Shown: positions 1 through 6,923 of the stretch, piece by piece
How the letters are laid out: every line of letters begins with the position of its first letter
Position numbering within the stretch: the stretch's first letter is position 1
Assembly (NCBI GenBank): GCA_017457545.1
Contig: JAFTHF010000239.1
Location: 1 to 9,714, forward strand
From: Clostridia bacterium
GTDB taxonomy: Bacteria > Bacillota_A > Clostridia > Oscillospirales > CAG-272
Reading direction: 5' to 3'
Length of the DNA: 9,714 nucleotides
Made by a program: the position numbers and the translations under genes
The notes under the pieces: generated by a model
Database searches by the model: none
What the model was told of the DNA's origin: nothing
What the model saw: only the letters and a program-made list of their open reading frames with translations

Positions 1-366
1 AACGAAGCATACAAGGAGCTTCTTGATTATATGAAGGAAGCAATCGGCGATGTACACGCTGTAAGATTTACATCCTCTCTTGGCAAGCACCCTGTTTCTC
101 TCTCCAGTGAGGGTGAGCTTTCCTACGAAATGGAAAAGGTTCTTTCCAAGATGCCCGGCGCTGACAAATCTATGATTAAGGCGCAGACTGTTCTCAATAT
201 CAATGTAAACCACTCTATTGCAAAAAGACTTAAGGAGCTTTACATTCAGGATAAGGAAAAGGTTGGCTCCTATGCCAAGATACTCTATGCTCAGGCACGT
301 CTTATCGGTGGGCTTACCGTTGACAACCCCTCCGAAATTTCTGACCTTATTTGCTCAATGCTCTGA
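1..366 (+). CDS. htpG: Molecular chaperone HtpG (Hsp90 family), C-terminal part only
   Basis: The reading frame is already open at base 1 and ends at TGA 364-366, so about 121 C-terminal residues are visible of a protein usually around 620-650 residues long. The visible part matches the Hsp90 C-terminal dimerisation domain. A segment reading DVHAVRFTSSL is followed by a short acidic stretch, then the typical LNINVNHSIAKRL (family form: LEINPDHP...L), then the closing helices with YAQARLIGGLTVDNP and a hydrophobic end. HtpG is a cytosolic ATP-dependent chaperone; its ATPase domain lies outside the window. The stop overlaps the next start as TGATG, so the downstream gene is co-transcribed. The family assignment rests on pattern recognition of the C-terminus alone, but it is a distinctive one. 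Confidence 0.9.
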   Translation, partial: NEAYKELLDYMKEAIGDVHAVRFTSSLGKHPVSLSSEGELSYEMEKVLSKMPGADKSMIKAQTVLNINVNHSIAKRLKELYIQDKEKVGSYAKILYAQARLIGGLTVDNPSEISDLICSML

Positions 367-608
367 TGGGAAACCTTGTTTATATACTTGAATGTGCCGA
401 CGGCACCCTTTACACAGGGTGGACAAACAACCTTGATAACAGGCTTAAGGCACACAATGAGGGTAAGGGTGGCAAATACACCCGTTCCCGCTTGCCTGTC
501 AAGGTGGTTTACACCGAGGAGCTTGACACTCCAACAGAAGCAAGAAGTCGAGAATGGCATATAAAGCGCCTTTCCCGTAAGGAAAAGCTTGAGTTAATTT
601 CTAAATGA
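366..608 (+). CDS. Small GIY-YIG nuclease superfamily protein (UPF0213/YhbQ type)
   Basis: An 80-residue protein made of a single GIY-YIG domain. The GIY half is VYILE (residues 5-9) and the YIG half is YTGWT (16-20), the degenerate form normal in this short family. Arg26 in NNLDNRLKAHN is the expected catalytic arginine and Glu63 in SREWHIKRLSRKEK the expected metal-binding glutamate. Members are predicted to cut or bind nucleic acid, possibly in repair; the physiological role is poorly known. I chose ATG 366 because it overlaps the htpG stop (TGATG) and gives the family's usual length. A TTG at 351 would add only five residues lying inside htpG. There is no clear Shine-Dalgarno sequence, so translation probably depends on ribosomes ending htpG. 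Confidence 0.88.
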   Translation: MGNLVYILECADGTLYTGWTNNLDNRLKAHNEGKGGKYTRSRLPVKVVYTEELDTPTEARSREWHIKRLSRKEKLELISK

Positions 609-613
609 CAGTG

Positions 614-645
614 AAAAGCCCACACTCTGTGGGCTTTTTTATTTT
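614..645 (+). terminator. Rho-independent terminator after the GIY-YIG gene
   Basis: An 11-bp perfect stem (614-624 with 628-638, core AGCCCACA/TGTGGGCT) closes a CTC loop and runs into a T-rich tract. It starts six bases after the TGA at 606-608 and ends the htpG-nuclease transcript. The T-rich tail almost touches the next promoter. Confidence 0.92.
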
Positions 646-649
646 CTTC

Positions 650-678
650 TTGATATTTTTATTTTAATATGATAAAAT
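650..678 (+). promoter_or_regulatory. Sigma-A-type promoter of the phosphatase operon
   Basis: A -35 box TTGATA (650-655) and a -10 box TAAAAT (673-678), each matching the consensus at five of six bases, are separated by exactly 17 bp. The predicted start of transcription is near 685, about 23 bases before the ATG at 708. The promoter begins just after the preceding terminator's T tract. No obvious operator is seen. Confidence 0.7.
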
Positions 679-707
679 TTAAGTGAAAAAAGGAAAGGCG
701 GCGAATT

Positions 708-2069
708 ATGAAAAAGCTACTAACATTATTATTGTGCGTTTGTATGCTTGCCTCTGCTATTACCCTTATTGGATGTGGCAGCGAGGACGGCATCTCCATT
801 AACGGACACTCCCTGACAGATTTTAAGGTTGTTATCCCATCCGAATGCGATAAGACAACCGAATATGCAGCAAAAAACCTTGTGCTTTTACTAAAGGAAA
901 AGACAGGTGTTGAGCTTACAATTATTACCGACAGTGAGGAAGAGACCGAGTGTGAAATTCTTGTTGGCGAAACTAACAGAGATTTGTCCAAGGATGCAAC
1001 ACTTGAGCTTAAGGATAAGGAATATCTTCTCCTTGCCAAGGGCAGCAAAATTGTAGTAAAGGGCGCAGGAATTTATGTTGGTGGCGCTTGCAACGACCTT
1101 GTAAATAACCATATAGTAGGCGCAATTAACGAAAAGGGTGAAAACGCAAACGTAAAATCTATTCCGAAAAAGCAGATTGCCCTTGAATATACCTTTAAGG
1201 ATACCTATGACAGCGTAATCTTTATGATTGGCGACGGAATGGGATTTCAGCACGTGGCAATGACAGAGAAAAACAAGATTGGCACCTTTGTGGGCAATCT
1301 GTTCCCTGTTTCTGCTAAAAGCGTTACCCGCTCTCTTTCCGTTATGAACGGAGAGGCAGGCTATACAGACAGCGCCGCATCTGCAACTGCTATGTCAACG
1401 GGCTTTAAAACCATTAACAAGCATCTTGGCGTAGACGAAAACGGTACTGTCCTTAAAAACGTACGTGAGCTTGCAAGAGAAAGCGGTGCAAAGACTGCAG
1501 TAATTACCACCGATGTTATAACGGGTGCAACTCCCTCTGCTTACCTTTGCCACCACCCAAGCAGACACGACACAGAGGTTCTTCAGGGTCAGATTGATGC
1601 GCTTATTGCAAATAAGGAAATTGACTATATTGCAGGAGATGTGGCAAACGACCTTACCCTTAAGGTTGCTGAGGCTCTTGAGCTGATTTCAAAGGATTCC
1701 AAATTCTTTATTATGGTTGAAGAGGCTATGATTGATAAGGCATCCGAAAAGCAGGATATCTGGGCTACAATCGGACACGTGGCTCGCTTTAACGATGCAA
1801 TTACATATGCAACACAGTTTGCGCTTTGCCATACTAATGTAGCATTAATAGTTACAGCCGACCACGAAACAGGTAAGCTTACTCCCTACCCTGCACTTGG
1901 CCCGGGCTTTATGTTTGAATCCTACAGCCATACAAACTACAACGTGCCCGTATACGCAATCGGCGCAGGAGTTGAAGCTCTTAACGGCAAGACACTTGAA
2001 AATACAGAGCTTGCACAGTTCTCCGCCAAGGCATTTTCTGGGGCAGAGTTTGGCAAGAACTATAACTAA
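708..2069 (+). CDS. Alkaline phosphatase family lipoprotein with extra N-terminal domain
   Basis: A 453-residue exported phosphomonoesterase. Residues 1-23 form a lipoprotein signal peptide (MKK, hydrophobic core, lipobox LIGC, lipidated Cys23), so the protein should sit on the outer face of the membrane. Residues ~30-150 resemble the alpha/beta accessory domain found ahead of some glycosidase domains (VVIPSECDKTTEYAAKNL...EILVGETNRD). The phosphatase core follows: Asp176 in GDGMG, Asp221-Ser222 in TDSAASATA (catalytic Ser), SRHDTE, Glu338 in MVEEAMID, Asp343, Asp385-His386 in TADHETG, and His408 in SHTNYNVP. Glu347 stands where E. coli PhoA has the zinc ligand His331, which is unusual. The start is supported by AGGAAAGG at 691-698. 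The gene shares an operon with the reductase 9 bp downstream. Class is clear; substrate unknown. Confidence 0.9.
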   Translation: MKKLLTLLLCVCMLASAITLIGCGSEDGISINGHSLTDFKVVIPSECDKTTEYAAKNLVLLLKEKTGVELTIITDSEEETECEILVGETNRDLSKDATLELKDKEYLLLAKGSKIVVKGAGIYVGGACNDLVNNHIVGAINEKGENANVKSIPKKQIALEYTFKDTYDSVIFMIGDGMGFQHVAMTEKNKIGTFVGNLFPVSAKSVTRSLSVMNGEAGYTDSAASATAMSTGFKTINKHLGVDENGTVLKNVRELARESGAKTAVITTDVITGATPSAYLCHHPSRHDTEVLQGQIDALIANKEIDYIAGDVANDLTLKVAEALELISKDSKFFIMVEEAMIDKASEKQDIWATIGHVARFNDAITYATQFALCHTNVALIVTADHETGKLTPYPALGPGFMFESYSHTNYNVPVYAIGAGVEALNGKTLENTELAQFSAKAFSGAEFGKNYN

Positions 2070-2078
2070 GGAGATAAT

Positions 2079-3206
2079 ATGATTTACAATGAATTTAAGG
2101 GCTTAAGGCTTTCTGCCCTTGGCCTTGGAACTATGCGTCTGCCCACTAAGGAAAATTACAACGATGTTGACGAAGAGGAAACTGCCCGTCTTGTAAAATA
2201 TGCCATTGATAACGGCATTAACTATTTTGATACAGCCTGGGGCTACCACGGAGGAAACTCTGAGATTGCAATCGGTAAGGCGCTTAAAAATCACCCAAGA
2301 GAAAGCTACTATGTTGCCACAAAGTTCCCCGGATACGATGTATCCAACATGGAAAGAGTGGAAGAAATATTTGAAAAGCAGCTAAAAAAGCTTCAGGTAG
2401 ACTACTTTGACTTTTATCTTTTCCACAATGTGTGCGAAAAGAATGTAGATATGTACATAGACCCTAAATATAAGATTCACGAATACCTTATGGAGCAAAA
2501 AAGGCGTGGACGTATCCGTCATTTAGGATTTTCCACCCACGGAAGCTTTGCTACCATGCAGAAGTTCCTTGATGCCTACGGCAAGGATATGGAATTCTGT
2601 CAGCTCCAGATAAACTACCTTGACTGGAAATTCCAAAGCGCCAAGGAAAAGGTTGAAATGGTAACTAAGCTTGGTATACCCGTATGGGTTATGGAGCCTG
2701 TGCGTGGTGGTAAATTAGCCACACTCCCCGAGGAATATTCCTCTAAATTGAGCGCCTTGCGTCCCGATGCTACCGTTGTTGAATGGGCATTTCGCTTTAT
2801 TCAGGGAATACCTGAGGTTAAGATGACATTATCCGGTATGTCTAATATGGAGCAGCTTAAGGAAAATATTAAGACCTACGAAAAGGAAGCGCCCTTAAGC
2901 GATACTGAGCTTAAGGCTCTTACAGAGATTGCAGACGATATGATAAGAAAAACATCTCTGCCCTGTACCTCCTGCAGATACTGTACCGACCATTGCCCCA
3001 TGGAGCTTGATATTCCCAAGATAATTGAGCTTTACAATGAGCATACAATGTCTAAGGGTGGCTTTATTGCTCCTATGGTTCTCGGCACTATGCCAGAGGA
3101 TAAGCGCCCCACCGCTTGTATCGGCTGCCGTAGCTGTGAGGCTGTATGCCCTCAGCAAATAAAAATCGCCGATATGATGGCTGATTTCGCCAGCAAAACA
3201 AAATAA
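2079..3206 (+). CDS. Aldo/keto reductase with C-terminal [4Fe-4S] ferredoxin-like domain
   Basis: A 375-residue cytosolic oxidoreductase. Residues ~1-290 form the aldo/keto reductase TIM barrel. The catalytic tetrad is visible as Asp51 and Tyr56 (YFDTAWGYHGG), Lys82 (VATKFPG) and His116 (YLFHN). The C-terminus has two ferredoxin-type motifs, Cys296/299/302/306-Pro and Cys347/350/353/357-Pro, so two [4Fe-4S] clusters are likely. Family members of this fused type (COG1453-like) are common in anaerobes; NAD(P)H is the expected hydride donor, and the clusters may pass electrons to or from ferredoxin. The substrate is not evident. The start is fixed by AAGGAG at 2068-2073, which overlaps the stop of the phosphatase gene, so the two are co-transcribed and probably translationally coupled. 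No tie to the phosphatase's function can be read from the sequence. Confidence 0.93.
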   Translation: MIYNEFKGLRLSALGLGTMRLPTKENYNDVDEEETARLVKYAIDNGINYFDTAWGYHGGNSEIAIGKALKNHPRESYYVATKFPGYDVSNMERVEEIFEKQLKKLQVDYFDFYLFHNVCEKNVDMYIDPKYKIHEYLMEQKRRGRIRHLGFSTHGSFATMQKFLDAYGKDMEFCQLQINYLDWKFQSAKEKVEMVTKLGIPVWVMEPVRGGKLATLPEEYSSKLSALRPDATVVEWAFRFIQGIPEVKMTLSGMSNMEQLKENIKTYEKEAPLSDTELKALTEIADDMIRKTSLPCTSCRYCTDHCPMELDIPKIIELYNEHTMSKGGFIAPMVLGTMPEDKRPTACIGCRSCEAVCPQQIKIADMMADFASKTK

Positions 3207-3208
3207 TA

Positions 3209-3241
3209 AAAAGACTGTTGCACTCGCAACAGTCTTTTATT
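3209..3241. terminator. Bidirectional terminator between convergent genes
   Basis: A 13-bp perfect stem (3209-3221 with 3226-3238, core AAAGACTGTTGC) closes a four-base ACTC loop. It has T runs on the plus side and A runs on the left, so it can terminate both the reductase operon (stop 3204-3206) and the minus-strand symporter gene (stop 3243-3245). The two stop codons are only 36 bp apart with the hairpin filling the gap. Confidence 0.92.
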
Positions 3242-3242
3242 T

Positions 3243-4994
3243 TTATACTGAATACACCTGTGAAAATCTTTCGTAATCGTCAACGAACTCGCCCTTGCCC
3301 TCTTTAATATTCTTAAGATACTGGTGAAGGTCAAGGCTGTTATGTGCCATTTCGATAACGCAGCCTGCAATATTTGAGCAATGGTCGGATACTCTTTCAA
3401 GGTTGTTAAGGAGGTCGCTCCAGATAAAGCCTGCCTCAATTGTACATCCACCGTTCTGCAAACGCTCAATATGTCTTGTTCTGAGCTTTTCCTTAAGGTT
3501 ATCAATTACCTGCTCAAGAGGTTCAACCTTCTTGGCAGCTGAAATATCGTTATTTACATATGCCACATAGCTAAGCTCCACAATTTCCTTAACTGCGGAA
3601 ATAATAACTCTAAGCTCACCAAGGGCAAAGTCTGAGAATACGATTCCCTTTTCGTTAAGCTCCTCTGCAGACTCCACAATGTTAACTGCGTGGTCGGAAA
3701 TACGTTCAATATCGCCTATAAGGTGAAGAAGCTTTGCGCTCTCTCGCATATCCTTGTCGGTAAGGGGGAATGTGTTAAGCTTAACAAGGTAGGAGCCAAG
3801 AATATCCTCATACTTATCTACCTGTCCCTCCTCATCACGAATCTCTGCGCCTATATCAGCATTGAACTCATCAAGCTGAGCCATAGCCTTATAAAGTGAT
3901 GCCTTACTGATGCTTGCCATCTGCTCTGTTACCGCACGGCAACGCTCAATAGCGATAGCGGGAGTTGTCATAAGACGCTCATCAAGAAGGATAATTTTAT
4001 CCTTTTTGTCCGCATCCTTTGGCTCAGGAATAATCTTCATAGAAAGCTGTTCAAGTAAGCCAGCGCAAGGAAGCATTATTGCTGTACAAAGGATATTAAA
4101 TAATGTATGGCAAATTGCGATAGTAAACTGGTCTGCACTATCCCCAAGGATATGGATATCCACAGCCGATCTTACAATGCTGAATACTATAAGAAGAATT
4201 GCAGTACCGATAATATTAAAGGATAAATGAACAAAAGATGCACGGCGTGCATTTCTGTTTGTACCTACTGAGGAAATAAGCGCTGTTACGCAGGTACCGA
4301 TATTCTGACCCATAATAATTGGAATTGACATACCGATGCTGATTGCACCTGTGGAGGAAAGGGCCTGAAGAATACCTACTGATGCAGAGGATGACTGAAT
4401 AATTGCTGTAAGAAGTGCGCCTGTAAGCACGCCCATCAAGGGGTTATCAAACAAGGTAAGAATAGATGCAAAGCCTTCGCTTTCCCTAAGTCCTGCAACT
4501 GAGGCTGACATTGCGTCCATACCGTACATAAGTGTGGCAAAGCCAAGAAGAATTACACCGATATCCTTTTTCTTGTTGCTCTTTGATGCCATAAATAAAA
4601 TTATGCCGATAAGAGCAAGAATAGGTGTAAAGGATGTAGGCTTGAATATTTCCACATACCATGCATCGCCGCTGACACCTGTCAAGCTTAACAGCCACGC
4701 GGTAACGGTTGTACCTACGTTAGCACCCATAATTACGTTGATTGCCTGTCTTAATGTAAGAAGTCCAGAGTTAACAAAGCCTACTACCATTACAGTAGTT
4801 GCCGATGAGGACTGAACAACTGCAGTAACGCCAAGACCTGTGAAAAAGCCTGCAGCCTTACCTGTTGTAAGCTTGCCGAGAATAGTTTTAAGTCCACCAC
4901 CTGCAGCCTTTTCAAGATAAGAGCCCATAAGGTTCATACCGAAAAGGAACAAGCAAAGTCCACCTACTAAAGCAAGTATATCCCAAAAATCCAT
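3243..4994 (-). CDS. Na+/phosphate symporter family protein (NptA/PNaS type) with PhoU-like C-terminal domain
   Basis: A 583-residue membrane protein. The first ~330 residues are hydrophobic and show the inverted-repeat architecture of the family: QSSSATT (61-67) with GANVGTTVTA (90-99), then QSSSASV (200-206) with GQNIGTCVTA (229-238). These paired QSSS motifs form the sodium and phosphate binding region in characterised members. The soluble C-terminal part (~350-560) is PhoU-like, with GDIERISDH (Glu430, Asp434, His435) and NNLERVSDH (Glu533, Asp537, His538), two copies of the E-x3-D-H metal-binding pattern. The likely role is phosphate uptake or phosphate homeostasis at the plasma membrane. 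An in-frame ATG at 5054 would add 20 hydrophilic residues; the ATG at 4994 has the good ribosome site and fits the family N-terminus. It has its own promoter. Confidence 0.92.
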   Translation of the reverse strand: MDFWDILALVGGLCLFLFGMNLMGSYLEKAAGGGLKTILGKLTTGKAAGFFTGLGVTAVVQSSSATTVMVVGFVNSGLLTLRQAINVIMGANVGTTVTAWLLSLTGVSGDAWYVEIFKPTSFTPILALIGIILFMASKSNKKKDIGVILLGFATLMYGMDAMSASVAGLRESEGFASILTLFDNPLMGVLTGALLTAIIQSSSASVGILQALSSTGAISIGMSIPIIMGQNIGTCVTALISSVGTNRNARRASFVHLSFNIIGTAILLIVFSIVRSAVDIHILGDSADQFTIAICHTLFNILCTAIMLPCAGLLEQLSMKIIPEPKDADKKDKIILLDERLMTTPAIAIERCRAVTEQMASISKASLYKAMAQLDEFNADIGAEIRDEEGQVDKYEDILGSYLVKLNTFPLTDKDMRESAKLLHLIGDIERISDHAVNIVESAEELNEKGIVFSDFALGELRVIISAVKEIVELSYVAYVNNDISAAKKVEPLEQVIDNLKEKLRTRHIERLQNGGCTIEAGFIWSDLLNNLERVSDHCSNIAGCVIEMAHNSLDLHQYLKNIKEGKGEFVDDYERFSQVYSV

Positions 4995-4999
4995 AAAAA

Positions 5000-5007
5000 T
5001 CTCCTTT
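5000..5007 (-). promoter_or_regulatory. Ribosome binding site deciding the symporter start
   Basis: On the minus strand AAAGGAGA lies six bases ahead of ATG 4994. The upstream in-frame ATG at 5054 has no comparable site, so 4994 is preferred. Confidence 0.8.
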
Positions 5008-5071
5008 GTCTGCTTATATGAATTAGAATTTACTTTTTTTACTGTAAAATGCAATATTTCGCATCAGGAAT

Positions 5072-5100
5072 ATTATACCATATTTTTCTTCGCTTGAAAA
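5072..5100 (-). promoter_or_regulatory. Extended -10 promoter of the symporter gene
   Basis: Reading the minus strand, TGG followed by a perfect TATAAT (5077-5072) makes an extended -10 element. A weaker -35 TTTTCA lies at 5100-5095 with a 17-bp spacer. Transcription would start near 5065, giving a leader of about 70 bases. I see no clear Pho box. Confidence 0.65.
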
Positions 5101-5135
5101 GAGAAATGACGAATTTTGTCTATAATATTATAATA

Positions 5136-5166
5136 TAAAAGAGCCTTGCACTTTTGTGTAAGGCTC
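5136..5166 (-). terminator. Terminator of the hydrogenase operon
   Basis: On the minus strand GAGCCTT-A-CAC, an AAAA loop and GTG-C-AAGGCTC form a hairpin with one A/C mismatch, followed by TTTTAT. It lies 15 bases beyond the hydA stop (5182-5184). The mismatch would be a G-U pair in a plus-strand transcript, but no plus-strand gene reads into it. Confidence 0.85.
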
Positions 5167-5181
5167 TCAATTATAGAAATA

Positions 5182-6909
5182 TTAGTTGTACTTCTTTCTT
5201 GCTGTGTAATTAGTGTGGAGGAGGTGATGCGCCTTCTCTTCACCGGGCTTACCAAGATAGTTGTCGTAGAGTGCCTTAACTACAGGGCTCTCATGGGACT
5301 TTCTCAAGGTGTTCTTATCGTCTGCAGAGTAAAGAACTGCAGCACGAAGAGCCTTAAGGTCAACGAAGTTACGAACTGCATCGAACTGGTAAGGCTGACC
5401 GCCACCGTTGATACATCCACCGGGACAAGCCATGATCTCGATAAAGAGATAGTTCTTTTCGCCGGACTTGATCATTTCGATAACCTTTCTTGCGTTAGCA
5501 AGACCGCTGGCTACACATACAGAAACCTCTGTACCGTTGATTGTATATGTTGCTTCCTTGATGCCTGTTGTGCCACGAACATCAGAGAATACAACTGCCT
5601 CATTGTTACCGCCAAGGAGATTGTTAGCTGTACGGAGAGCAGCCTCCATAACACCGCCTGTTGCACCGAAGATAGCGCCAGCACCTGTTGCAAGTGCGAA
5701 GGGATCGTCAAACTCGGAGTCAGCAAGGTCTGTAAAGTTGATGGATGCGTTCTTAATCATCTTAGCAAGCTCTCTTGTTGTAAGAGCAACGTCAACATCT
5801 GCGTGGAACTCTTCTCTTTCAACCTCGAACTTCTTAGCTGTACAAGGAATTACGCTGACAACAAAGAGGTCCTTAGGATCGATACCGTTCTTTTCGCAGT
5901 AGTAGCTCTTAAGAAGTGCACCGAACATCTGCTGAGGAGACTTGCAGGATGAGAGGTTAGGAAGAAGCTCAGGATAATTGTGCTCACAGAACTTGATCCA
6001 ACCGGGACAGCAGGATGTGAACATGGGAAGGGGCTTATCAGACTTAACTCTGTTAATAAGCTCATTAGCTTCCTCAACGATTGTAAGGTCAGCTGTGATG
6101 TTCATGTTGAATGCCTCAACATCGCCGAGCATCTTGATAGCTGTAACCATCTTACCCTCTACGTTTGTGCCAACAGGCATATCGAAGCACTCACCGAGAG
6201 TAGCTGCGATAGAGGGAGCTGTAAAGAATACTACCTTCTTTGTAGGATCGGAGATTGCAGCCCAAACCTTATCAACATTGGAGTATTCGGAAAGTGCGCC
6301 AACAGGACAAGCAACGATACACTGACCGCAGCCTACACATGCTGTGGAGCCGAGACCAAGCTCGAAGGGGCTACCAACATGAACGTCGTAACCACGACGG
6401 ATGTTACCGATAGCGCCAACGGACTGCATCTTGCTACAAGCAGCGATACATCTCTGGCAGTTTATACACTTGTTATTGTCACGAACTACGTAAGGAGTTG
6501 AGTAGTCGATGGGAACAAGCTCATCCTCTACTGCAAATCTGTCCTCGTCCAAGCCGTAGTCAGCAGCGAGCTTCTGAAGCTCACACTTGCCGCTTCTTTC
6601 ACAGGAGAGACACTTTCTGTTATGTGTGGAAAGAATAAGCTCAAGAGTTGTCTTTCTGGAAGCGCGAACTGCAGGTGTATTTGTAAGCACCTTCATGCCC
6701 TCTTCAACAGGGTATGTACAAGCAGCTGTAAGACCGCGTCTGCCAACGATTTCAACTACACATACACGGCATGCACCGATGCAGTTGAGGTCCTTTAAGT
6801 AACAGAGTGAGGGAATATCTACATTGATCTGCTTAGCAGCCTGTAAAATAGTTGTTCCTTCGGGAACTGTTACAGGAATATTATTAATTGTTAAGTTAAT
6901 CATTTTCAT
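5182..6909 (-). CDS. hydA: [FeFe]-hydrogenase catalytic subunit HydA (HndD-like, NAD-linked trimeric type)
   Basis: A 575-residue cytosolic hydrogenase catalysing 2H+ + 2e- to H2, or the reverse. The N-terminal plant-type [2Fe-2S] domain has Cys36, Cys47, Cys50 and Cys64. A His/Cys3 [4Fe-4S] site follows (His96, Cys100, Cys103, Cys109), then two [4Fe-4S] motifs (Cys148/151/154/158 and 191/194/197/201). The H-cluster domain has TSCCPGW (298-304; Cys300 proton relay, Cys301 ligand), IPCTAK (354-359; Cys356 ligand) and ACPGGCINGGGQP (Cys495, Cys499). Length matches HndD-type subunits without a C-terminal extension. Ile354 replaces the usual Met, and Ala235 stands where Arg is common in the family APxxR motif. 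ATG 6909 is chosen over 6903 because AAGGGGG sits nine bases ahead of it. It is the last gene of the operon, 14 bases after hydB. Maturation genes are not in the window. Confidence 0.96.
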   Translation of the reverse strand: MKMINLTINNIPVTVPEGTTILQAAKQINVDIPSLCYLKDLNCIGACRVCVVEIVGRRGLTAACTYPVEEGMKVLTNTPAVRASRKTTLELILSTHNRKCLSCERSGKCELQKLAADYGLDEDRFAVEDELVPIDYSTPYVVRDNNKCINCQRCIAACSKMQSVGAIGNIRRGYDVHVGSPFELGLGSTACVGCGQCIVACPVGALSEYSNVDKVWAAISDPTKKVVFFTAPSIAATLGECFDMPVGTNVEGKMVTAIKMLGDVEAFNMNITADLTIVEEANELINRVKSDKPLPMFTSCCPGWIKFCEHNYPELLPNLSSCKSPQQMFGALLKSYYCEKNGIDPKDLFVVSVIPCTAKKFEVEREEFHADVDVALTTRELAKMIKNASINFTDLADSEFDDPFALATGAGAIFGATGGVMEAALRTANNLLGGNNEAVVFSDVRGTTGIKEATYTINGTEVSVCVASGLANARKVIEMIKSGEKNYLFIEIMACPGGCINGGGQPYQFDAVRNFVDLKALRAAVLYSADDKNTLRKSHESPVVKALYDNYLGKPGEEKAHHLLHTNYTARKKYN

Positions 6910-6923
6910 TATGTTATGCCCCC

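Noticed and set aside
291..560. Minus-strand and alternative plus-frame reading frames across the GIY-YIG gene (291-560, 376-564)
   Set aside because: They overlap a clear family match in the 366-608 frame, have no ribosome sites and resemble no protein.
4995..5054. 20-residue N-terminal extension of the symporter from ATG 5054
   Set aside because: The extension is hydrophilic, runs through the leader and the ribosome site, and the ATG at 4994 has a strong Shine-Dalgarno sequence.
5121..5140. AT-rich TATAAT repeats that look like a plus-strand promoter
   Set aside because: No plus-strand gene follows. The stretch lies downstream of the hyd terminator and is best read as AT-rich spacer including its U tract.
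5146..5952. 268-codon plus-strand open frame antisense to hydA
   Set aside because: Its translation is Cys/Ser/Leu/Val-rich and matches no family, it has no ribosome site, and its first bases lie inside the hyd terminator. It is a by-product of biased codon use in hydA.
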